DNA of 12,526 nt from an uncultured Bacteroidia bacterium (GTDB taxonomy: Bacteria; Bacteroidota; Bacteroidia; Bacteroidales; UBA932): positions 1 through 12,526 of the forward strand of contig CADBPH010000204.1 of the NCBI GenBank assembly GCA_902796455.1, given 5' to 3'. Under the pieces are notes generated by a model. That model worked only from the letters and a program-made list of their open reading frames with translations, did not search any database and had not been told where the DNA came from. Of the stretch, positions 7,524 through 12,526 are shown in pieces (positions within the stretch are counted from its first letter, which is position 1; each line of letters opens with the position of its first letter). Both the position numbers and the translations under genes were made by a program.

Positions 7524-7531
7524 CAAATATA
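7524..7531 (-). promoter_or_regulatory. Candidate Bacteroidetes -7 promoter box for exbB operon
   Basis: On the minus strand this reads TATATTTG, a full match to the Bacteroidetes sigma-ABfr -7 consensus TAnnTTTG. It lies 41 bases before the exbB ATG in an AT-rich gap, which would give a leader of roughly 35 bases. The -33 position reads GCTG instead of TTTG, so that half is weak. This is an inference from motif and position. Confidence 0.55.
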
Positions 7532-7556
7532 GGGAAAATTCCCGAAAAAACAGCCG

Positions 7557-8330
7557 TCAATAGCGGATTCCGCAAAGGAAAAGCGCATGGGCGGGCACCG
7601 ATTCCCCGGCGTCGCCGCGGCTGCCGCGCTGCAGGAGTTCCTGCACGTATCCGGGCTCCTTCCGGCCCCTTCCCACATCAATTAACGTGCCGACAATGGC
7701 GCGGACCATGTTGCGCAGGAAACGGTCGGCGCTGACGGTAAAGACCAGGTAGTCATCTTCCGCCGCCGGATACCCCAGCAGCCGGACATGGTCGGGCACA
7801 TAGGTCTCCCACCGGGCTTCCTTCAGCAGGCAGATGGAGGTCTTGTTGCTGCCCCCGGTCTTTTCAAAACAGCTGAAGTCCCGCCTGCCCGGAAGGAAAG
7901 CAGCAGCCTCGTTCATTTTTGCCACATCGAGCGGAAATCCGCACTGCCAGGAATACCGCTGGGCGAAGGGATCCTTGCACCGGTGCAGGAAATACCGGTA
8001 TGTCCGCAGGGTCGCATCGAACCGGGCGTGGAACGCGGGGTCGGCTTCCGTCACTTCGTGAACCTTGATTTGAGGGGGTAAAATGGCATTTAATTTGTAG
8101 CCTAATGTACCCGCGTCTACGGGGGAGTCCCCGGCCGTGTCAAAATGCCCGACATAGCCGACGGCGTGGACCCCGGAGTCGGTCCTTCCGGCTCCGGTCA
8201 CCGTAATCTCCTCCCGGAGGAGGGTCGACAGGGCGTTCTGCAGGCATTCCTGTACGGAGGGTGCCCCGCGCTGGATCTGCCAGCCGCAGAACGGACTTCC
8301 GTCGTAAGAGAGCGTAACCTTGTAGCGCAT
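7557..8330 (-). CDS. truA: tRNA pseudouridine(38-40) synthase TruA
   Basis: Makes pseudouridine at positions 38-40 of the tRNA anticodon stem-loop. The 257-residue product is normal length for TruA. It starts MRYKVTLSYDGSPFCGWQIQ, contains the catalytic motif GAGRTDSGVHA with Asp51, the central FHARFDATLRTYRY segment (residues about 97-110) and the late FLRNMVRAIVGTLIDVGRG segment. The open frame runs on to 9281, but everything upstream of 8330 is the antisense of moxR. The ATG at 8330 gives the standard N terminus. It is divergent from moxR across a 48-base gap and ends 74 bases before exbB, so it is probably a single-gene unit. It follows the same direction as exbB and could also feed into that operon if no terminator acts. 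Confidence 0.97.
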   Translation of the reverse strand: MRYKVTLSYDGSPFCGWQIQRGAPSVQECLQNALSTLLREEITVTGAGRTDSGVHAVGYVGHFDTAGDSPVDAGTLGYKLNAILPPQIKVHEVTEADPAFHARFDATLRTYRYFLHRCKDPFAQRYSWQCGFPLDVAKMNEAAAFLPGRRDFSCFEKTGGSNKTSICLLKEARWETYVPDHVRLLGYPAAEDDYLVFTVSADRFLRNMVRAIVGTLIDVGRGRKEPGYVQELLQRGSRGDAGESVPAHALFLCGIRY

Positions 8331-8350
8331 GGAAATGTGTTTTACAGATG

Positions 8351-8358
8351 CAAAAATA
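8351..8358 (-). promoter_or_regulatory. Candidate -7 promoter box for truA
   Basis: The minus strand reads TATTTTTG, a full match to TAnnTTTG, 20 bases before the truA ATG. The predicted leader is about 15 bases. No TTTG-type -33 box is found at the normal spacing. The 48-base gap (8331-8378) must also hold or overlap the moxR promoter. The best plus-strand candidate is the imperfect TAACCTTG at 8315-8322 inside the start of truA, which I do not trust enough to call. Confidence 0.45.
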
Positions 8359-8378
8359 TCAAAAATCATCGATAATCT

Positions 8379-9371
8379 ATGGAGAGCGTCAACATTAAAG
8401 AATTGAACGACCGGATCCAGCAGGAGAGCTCCTTCGTGGACCTCCTCACGCTGGAAATGGGGAAAGTGATTGTCGGCCAGAAGCAATTGGTGGAAAACCT
8501 GCTCATCGGCCTTCTTTCGGGCGGCCACATTCTGCTCGAAGGTGTTCCCGGACTTGCCAAGACCTTGGCGATCAATACCCTTGCACAGGCGGTCAACGCC
8601 AAGTTCAGCCGGATCCAGTTTACCCCGGACCTGCTGCCTGCGGATGTGGTGGGAACCTTGATCTATTCCCAGAAGGATGAACAGTTCGAAGTCCACAAGG
8701 GCCCTGTTTTCGCCAATTTCGTCCTCGCCGATGAGATCAACCGTTCTCCGGCGAAGGTCCAGTCCGCCCTCTTGGAGGCCATGCAGGAGCATCAGGTCAC
8801 CATCGGCGACCAGACATTCCATCTGCCGGAGCCTTTCCTCGTAATGGCGACCCAGAACCCGATCGAGCAGGAGGGGACCTACCCGCTGCCCGAAGCGCAG
8901 GTGGACCGTTTCATGCTGAAAGTCATTGTCAATTATCCCAAGAAGGAAGAAGAGCGGCAGATCATCCGGATGAACAATACCGGGGAATTCCCGCGGGCGC
9001 AGGCCGTCGTCAGTCCGGAAGATATTATCCGGGCGCGCAGCGTCGTGCGGGATGTCTATATGGATGAAAAGATCGAGCGGTACATCGTGGACATCGTCTA
9101 TGCCACCCGGACGCCGCAGGAGTACGGACTGGGGAACCTGTCCGGCCTGATCTCCTATGGTGCATCGCCGCGTGCGAGCATCTCCCTGGCCATGGCTTCG
9201 AAAGCGTATGCTTTCATCAAGCGGCGCGGCTATGTGATTCCGGAGGATGTGCGGGCCGTCTGCGACCAGGTCCTGCGTCACCGGATCGGGCTGACGTACG
9301 AAGCTGAAGCCGAAAACGTTACGACTGAGAATATCATCTCCCAGGTCCTTAATGCGGTTATTGTTCCGTAA
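8379..9371 (+). CDS. moxR: MoxR-family AAA+ ATPase
   Basis: AAA+ ATPase of the MoxR group, thought to act as a chaperone that activates vWA-domain proteins encoded beside it. The 330-residue product has a Walker A variant GVPGLAKT at 55-62, Walker B FVLADEIN at 114-121, sensor 1 ATQN at 157-160 followed by PIEQEGTYPLPEAQVDRF, and a C-terminal lid with GASPRASISLAMASKAYAF (about 265-283). These are the hallmark MoxR segments, and the length is normal. It is the first gene of the Bat operon. The ATG at 8379 lies 48 bases from the divergent truA start and has no Shine-Dalgarno sequence. The stop is 5 bases before the DUF58 gene. The natural client is inferred to be one or more of the DUF58, BatA and BatB proteins. 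Confidence 0.96.
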   Translation: MESVNIKELNDRIQQESSFVDLLTLEMGKVIVGQKQLVENLLIGLLSGGHILLEGVPGLAKTLAINTLAQAVNAKFSRIQFTPDLLPADVVGTLIYSQKDEQFEVHKGPVFANFVLADEINRSPAKVQSALLEAMQEHQVTIGDQTFHLPEPFLVMATQNPIEQEGTYPLPEAQVDRFMLKVIVNYPKKEEERQIIRMNNTGEFPRAQAVVSPEDIIRARSVVRDVYMDEKIERYIVDIVYATRTPQEYGLGNLSGLISYGASPRASISLAMASKAYAFIKRRGYVIPEDVRAVCDQVLRHRIGLTYEAEAENVTTENIISQVLNAVIVP

Positions 9372-9376
9372 GCGAT

Positions 9377-10267
9377 ATGGAGCATTCCAGTGCAGGTGAA
9401 CTCCTGAAGAAAGTCAGGAAGATAGAAATCCGTACACGGGCGCTTTCGCACCAGATTTTCGCGGGTGAATACCATTCGGCCTTCAAGGGCCGGGGAATGG
9501 CGTTCAGCGAGGTGCGGGAGTACCAGTGGGGGGATGACGTGCGCAACATGGACTGGAACGTGACGGCCCGCCTGCGTGCCCCGTACGTCAAAGTATTCGA
9601 GGAAGAAAGGGAGCTGACCGTGATGCTGCTGGTGGATGTCAGCCGTTCCGCCTTGTTCGGGACGTCCGGCATGACCAAGCGGGAACTGATCGCCGAGATC
9701 GCCGCTGTTTTGTCTTTCTCCGCCATCCTGAACAACGACAAGGTCGGCGCCTTGTTTTTCGGGCAGAAGGTCGAGAAATTCATCCCGCCGGGAAAAGGGC
9801 GCAGCCACTTGCTGCATATCATCCGGGAAATCATCGAGTTGGAGCCGACGACAGGCGGAACGGACATCAGTGGGGCGCTGCGGTACCTGACCAATGCGCT
9901 GAAGAAAAAGTGCACGGCATTCCTGCTGTCGGACATGCTGGATGTTTCGGCGGACGGCAAGCCGCAGTATGAGGATGCGCTGAAAGTGGCGGCATCCCGG
10001 CATGACCTCTCCGTCATCCAGGTCTTTGACCCGCGTGAGAGGACTTTGCCGCCGGTCGGCCTGGTCCATGTGAAAGATTCGGAGACGGGGGAGACCGCCT
10101 GGATCGACACGTCGAACCGCAAGGTCCGGCAGGCGTATGCCCAGTGGCGGGGCGAGATGGACGATGCCTCCAAGGGGCTGTTCAACCGCTTCCATATCGA
10201 CCATGTCCGGATCGCCACCGATGAAGATTATGTGAAAGGGCTCCTGGCGTTCTTCCACAGGCGCTGA
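9377..10267 (+). CDS. DUF58 / vWA-like protein of the Bat operon
   Basis: Cytoplasmic protein of unknown biochemical role, regularly encoded between moxR and batA. The 296-residue product begins with a region carrying the DUF58 signature: FKGRGMAFSEVREYQWGDD at about 37-54, then RNMDWNVTARLRAPYVKVFEEERE at about 56-79. A vWA-like fold follows, with a metal-binding DVSRS (DxSxS) at 87-91, GGTDIS at 160-165 and LLSDMLD at 183-189, so the metal site seems intact. No membrane helix or signal peptide is visible, unlike some DUF58 proteins that carry two N-terminal helices. It starts 5 bases after moxR and ends 20 bases before the next gene. It is a plausible MoxR client by context. Confidence 0.94.
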   Translation: MEHSSAGELLKKVRKIEIRTRALSHQIFAGEYHSAFKGRGMAFSEVREYQWGDDVRNMDWNVTARLRAPYVKVFEEERELTVMLLVDVSRSALFGTSGMTKRELIAEIAAVLSFSAILNNDKVGALFFGQKVEKFIPPGKGRSHLLHIIREIIELEPTTGGTDISGALRYLTNALKKKCTAFLLSDMLDVSADGKPQYEDALKVAASRHDLSVIQVFDPRERTLPPVGLVHVKDSETGETAWIDTSNRKVRQAYAQWRGEMDDASKGLFNRFHIDHVRIATDEDYVKGLLAFFHRR

Positions 10268-10287
10268 GGCCTTTTGTAAGAAGGATT

Positions 10288-11277
10288 ATGGATAAAAAGA
10301 GAATCATAATATTCCTTGCCGCTGTCGCGGGCTGTTCCGGGGCAGTCGCCGCTCCGCGCGCAAAAGTGGACAGCGCATATTTGCGCCCCCTGCAGGAGCG
10401 GGATTCCGTATTGATTGCGGACCAGCTCCGGTATGGATTCACGCTGCACGACGTGGAGGCGGGAACCACGCTGGAGTTCCCGGACTTTTCCGGGGGAATT
10501 TGCGAGGGCGTGGAAATCGTGTCCGGATGGCAGTCAGATACGACGTCGGCCCGCGGGAAAAAAGACAAGCGGCTTTTCGATATCGATTCCTGGCTGGTGG
10601 TTACCTCCTTTGATGAAGGAACGTACCGCCTGCCTGCGCTTGCTGTCGCCCGTCGCCGACCTTCCGGAGAGACGGACACCCTCCGCTTCGATGAAAAGGT
10701 GCTGACTGTTTGTACGATGCCGGTTGATACCGCCACCTTCAAGCCCCATGACATCCGCGGCCAGATCCGGTATCCGGTCACCTTCAAGGAATTGCTTCCT
10801 TACTTCGGCCTGGCGGCAGGCGTCCTCCTGCTGGCCGGACTGCTGGTCTGGTGGCTCCGGCGGCGCGCACTTGCCCGCGGGGATGCGGCCCTTCCGGATG
10901 AACCGCCGTATCTGCGCGCATTGCGGAAACTGGAGCATTTGCGCGGCAATAAATATTGGGCGCCCGAGAAGCAGAAGTTCTTTTATTCTTCCGTGACCGA
11001 CACGCTCCGGGAATACATTGCGGCCCGCTTCGGCTTCGGCGCAATGGAAATGACGACGGCCGAAATCTTCGCTGCCCTGCAGAAAGAAGATCTGCCCCGC
11101 GACCTTTATGAGGAGATGAAGACCCTGTTCGAGACCTCGGATTTCGTCAAGTTCGCCAAATGGACTGTTTCCGATACGGAGAATGCACGGGTGATACCCG
11201 ATGCCGTCCGGTTTGTCACGGCGACCTGGCAGGAAGAGCCCGGCCAGGAACCGGACGAAAATGAAAAGGAGGGATAG
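10288..11277 (+). CDS. Bat-operon membrane protein with DUF4381-like C-terminal half
   Basis: Single-span membrane protein of unknown function, 329 residues. Residues 1-22 look like a signal sequence (MDKKRIIIFLAAVAGCSGAVAA). The export signal could be cut by signal peptidase I after AVAA, or at the lipobox-like VAGC to acylate Cys16. Residues about 24-168 form a periplasmic beta-rich part. A helix at 171-190 (about LPYFGLAAGVLLLAGLLVWW) is followed by RRR, putting the C-terminal part in the cytoplasm. That part has PPYLRALRKLEHLRGNKYW and then FFYSSVTDTLREYIAARFG with MEMTTAEIFAAL, the pattern of DUF4381-like proteins found between DUF58 and vWA genes. The ATG at 10288 follows the DUF58 stop by 20 bases. 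It ends 5 bases before batA and its last codons overlap the batA Shine-Dalgarno sequence. BatD is a larger protein usually encoded later in the operon, so I do not call it that. Confidence 0.8.
   Translation: MDKKRIIIFLAAVAGCSGAVAAPRAKVDSAYLRPLQERDSVLIADQLRYGFTLHDVEAGTTLEFPDFSGGICEGVEIVSGWQSDTTSARGKKDKRLFDIDSWLVVTSFDEGTYRLPALAVARRRPSGETDTLRFDEKVLTVCTMPVDTATFKPHDIRGQIRYPVTFKELLPYFGLAAGVLLLAGLLVWWLRRRALARGDAALPDEPPYLRALRKLEHLRGNKYWAPEKQKFFYSSVTDTLREYIAARFGFGAMEMTTAEIFAALQKEDLPRDLYEEMKTLFETSDFVKFAKWTVSDTENARVIPDAVRFVTATWQEEPGQEPDENEKEG
11266..11273 (+). promoter_or_regulatory. Strong Shine-Dalgarno sequence for batA
   Basis: AAGGAGGG ends 9 bases before the batA ATG and is encoded in the last codons of the upstream gene. 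It is unusual here: moxR, the DUF58 gene, parC, era, exbB and exbD show no comparable sequence, as expected for Bacteroidetes. Confidence 0.6.
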
Positions 11278-11282
11278 CCGCG

Positions 11283-12269
11283 ATGTTTTTTGAGTATCCG
11301 CAACTGCTTTGGCTGCTGGCAGTCCCCGTGCTGCTGGCGGGTTTGTATATCTTCCGGGAAGTGACCGGCCGGCGCCCGCATCTGCGGGTTCCTTCCGTCG
11401 CCCAGTGGCGCAGCGGCGGCAGCGGCCGGCTGGCCGCGCTGGTCCACCACCTGCCGGCCCTCCTGCGGCTGGCTGCATTGTCCCTGATCATTGTCGCCAT
11501 GGCGCGCCCCCGCTCTTCTTCTGAAATGGAAAAGATTGATACCGAGGGGATTGATATTGTGCTGGCCATGGACGTTTCGACCAGTATGCTGGCCCGCGAT
11601 TTCACGCCGGACCGGCTTTCGGCGGCAAAAGATATCGCCATCGAATTCATCGCCCAGCGTCCGTCCGACCGGATCGGAATCGTCGTTTTCGCCGGGGAGA
11701 GCTATACCCAGTGTCCTTTGACAACCGACCGGGCGACGCTGATCAACCTGATGAAGGAGGTCCAGACGGGGCTGATCGATGACGGGACGGCCATCGGCAA
11801 CGGACTGGCGACTGCCGTGGCCCGCCTGAAAGATTCCGATGCCAAGAGCCGTGTCGTAATCCTGCTGACGGACGGTGTGAACAACCGCGGCGAAATCGCT
11901 CCGCCGACGGCGGCCGATATCGCCGCCACGTACGGGATCCGGGTCTATACCATCGGGGTGGGCGCCAACGGAACCGCTCCGTACCCGGTCATGACGCCGT
12001 GGGGCGTGGAAATCCAGGATGTGCAGGTGGAAATCGACGAGGATCTGCTGGGGCAGATTGCTTCGACCACGGGCGGGCGGTATTTCCGGGCGACGGACAA
12101 TACCAAGCTGGCTGAAATCTACGCCGAGATCAACAAGATGGAAAAAGCCCGAACGACGATCGACAGCTTCCCGGTCTATAAGGAACTGTTCACGCCCTAT
12201 GCCCTGGCCGCGCTCGTCCTCCTGTTGCTGGAGGTCCTGATCCGGTTCCTTGTCAAACGGTTGCCATAG
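11283..12269 (+). CDS. batA: BatA, membrane-anchored vWA protein
   Basis: Inner-membrane vWA protein of the Bacteroides aerotolerance (Bat) cluster. It is probably part of an envelope complex whose exact task is unknown. The 328-residue product has membrane helices at about 7-24 and 57-74, joined by an Arg-rich loop, then the vWA domain from about 90 to 290, and a last helix at about 304-322 followed by KRLP. The positive loop and end suggest the vWA domain faces the periplasm. The metal site is intact: DVSTS (DxSxS) at 97-101, DDGTAIG at 166-172 and LTDG at 195-198. The ARPRSSSEMEKIDTEGIDIV stretch is typical of BatA. The gene starts 5 bases after its upstream neighbour behind an AAGGAGGG, and ends 11 bases before batB. 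Confidence 0.94.
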   Translation: MFFEYPQLLWLLAVPVLLAGLYIFREVTGRRPHLRVPSVAQWRSGGSGRLAALVHHLPALLRLAALSLIIVAMARPRSSSEMEKIDTEGIDIVLAMDVSTSMLARDFTPDRLSAAKDIAIEFIAQRPSDRIGIVVFAGESYTQCPLTTDRATLINLMKEVQTGLIDDGTAIGNGLATAVARLKDSDAKSRVVILLTDGVNNRGEIAPPTAADIAATYGIRVYTIGVGANGTAPYPVMTPWGVEIQDVQVEIDEDLLGQIASTTGGRYFRATDNTKLAEIYAEINKMEKARTTIDSFPVYKELFTPYALAALVLLLLEVLIRFLVKRLP

Positions 12270-12274
12270 GAGGG
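12268..12274 (+). promoter_or_regulatory. Strong Shine-Dalgarno sequence for batB
   Basis: AGGAGGG overlaps the TAG stop of batA and ends 6 bases before the batB ATG. The overlap with the stop codon would let a terminating ribosome reinitiate on batB. Confidence 0.6.
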
Positions 12275-12280
12275 AATGCC

Positions 12281-12526
12281 ATGATTATATTCGCTCAATA
12301 TAAATACTTGATCCTGTTGCTGTTGATTCCGGTGTTCCTGCTGGGATACGCCCTCGTGCGGGCCCGCCGGCGCGCCCGGATCCGTACCTTCGGGGACGAG
12401 CAGCTGGTAGAGGCGCTCATGCCCTCCTGGTCTTCCTCGAAGGGCTGGGTGCGCATGATCCTGTTCTGCCTGGCCTTCCTGTTCTTTGTCATCGGACTGG
12501 CCCGGCCGCAGATCGGGGCCAAGCTC
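12281..12526 (+). CDS. batB: BatB, membrane-anchored vWA protein (partial, N-terminal 82 codons)
   Basis: Only the first 82 residues are in the window. They give a membrane helix at about 8-27, an Arg-rich loop (RARRRARIR), the segment FGDEQLVEALMPSW, a second helix at about 57-74, and then ARPQIGAKL. The last matches the conserved ARPQ.G.KLE stretch just before the vWA domain in Bacteroides BatB. The layout of two helices with a basic loop repeats that of BatA. The vWA domain with its DxSxS motif would lie past position 12526. The start is the ATG at 12281 behind an AGGAGGG, 11 bases after batA. Position after batA supports batB over another vWA paralogue. Confidence 0.88.
   Translation, partial: MIIFAQYKYLILLLLIPVFLLGYALVRARRRARIRTFGDEQLVEALMPSWSSSKGWVRMILFCLAFLFFVIGLARPQIGAKL

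Noticed and set aside
7541..7570. Possible terminator after truA (T6 run on the minus strand near a GCGG-AAT-CCGC inverted repeat)
   Set aside because: The small stem is separated from the T run by about 11 bases and has only 4 pairs, so it does not fit a standard intrinsic terminator.
8331..9281. N-terminal extension of truA on the minus strand to 574 residues
   Set aside because: The extra part is antisense to moxR and unrelated to TruA; the ATG at 8330 gives the normal TruA N terminus and length.
9278..10258. 326-residue and 286-residue minus-strand frames opposite the DUF58 gene
   Set aside because: Antisense frames of a well-supported gene; no domain signal.
10534..11478. 314-residue minus-strand frame across the third Bat-operon gene and batA
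   Set aside because: Spans two real genes on the other strand and a gene junction, with low-complexity composition and no family resemblance.
1..12526. CRISPR arrays, tRNA/rRNA genes, insertion sequences, phage or defence genes
   Set aside because: No spaced direct repeats, clover-leaf segments, transposase motifs or terminal inverted repeats were seen; gene content is core and composition is even.

Overview
The window is GC-rich chromosomal DNA from a member of the Bacteroidetes, most likely Bacteroidales. Four things point there: a MoxR-DUF58-BatA-BatB aerotolerance cluster; a ParC-type topoisomerase IV subunit with the degenerate C-terminal domain seen in Bacteroidetes; an RsuA/RluB-type pseudouridine synthase with a long Arg/Gly-rich N-terminal tail; and -7 promoter boxes of the TAnnTTTG type with little Shine-Dalgarno use. 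The exact genus cannot be told from this sequence. All genes look intact except the two cut by the window ends.

Positions 1-7482, minus strand. Read in the direction of transcription, this is a compact series: exbB/tolQ, exbD/tolR, a TonB-like protein, an rRNA pseudouridine synthase, era, parC and aroK (cut at position 1). Gaps are 10 to about 56 bases, and the synthase and era overlap by one base (TAATG). A TAnnTTTG box lies upstream of exbB and no terminator was seen inside the series, so it may be one long transcription unit. The first three products form a proton-driven inner-membrane motor with its envelope-spanning partner. The next two act on rRNA and 30S maturation, parC on chromosome decatenation and aroK on aromatic amino acid synthesis.

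Positions 7557-8330, minus strand: truA, tRNA pseudouridine synthase, transcribed from its own candidate promoter in a short AT-rich gap (8331-8378) that also separates it from the divergent Bat operon.

Positions 8379-12526, plus strand: moxR, a DUF58 protein, a membrane protein with a DUF4381-like C-terminal half, batA and the first 82 codons of batB. Gaps are 5 to 20 bases, so this is clearly one operon. MoxR is an AAA+ ATPase that probably acts on the von Willebrand A (vWA) proteins encoded beside it. BatA and BatB are membrane-anchored vWA proteins, and the third gene supplies another single-span membrane component. Genes for BatC, BatD and BatE would be expected just past the right edge.

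There is no stretch over 300 bases without a gene, and I saw no RNA gene, mobile element or CRISPR array. I did not find a clearly new system. The points most worth checking are the loss of both quinolone-contact residues in ParC, the low-complexity tails on ParC and the pseudouridine synthase, and strong Shine-Dalgarno sequences at batA and batB in a genome that otherwise seems not to use them.
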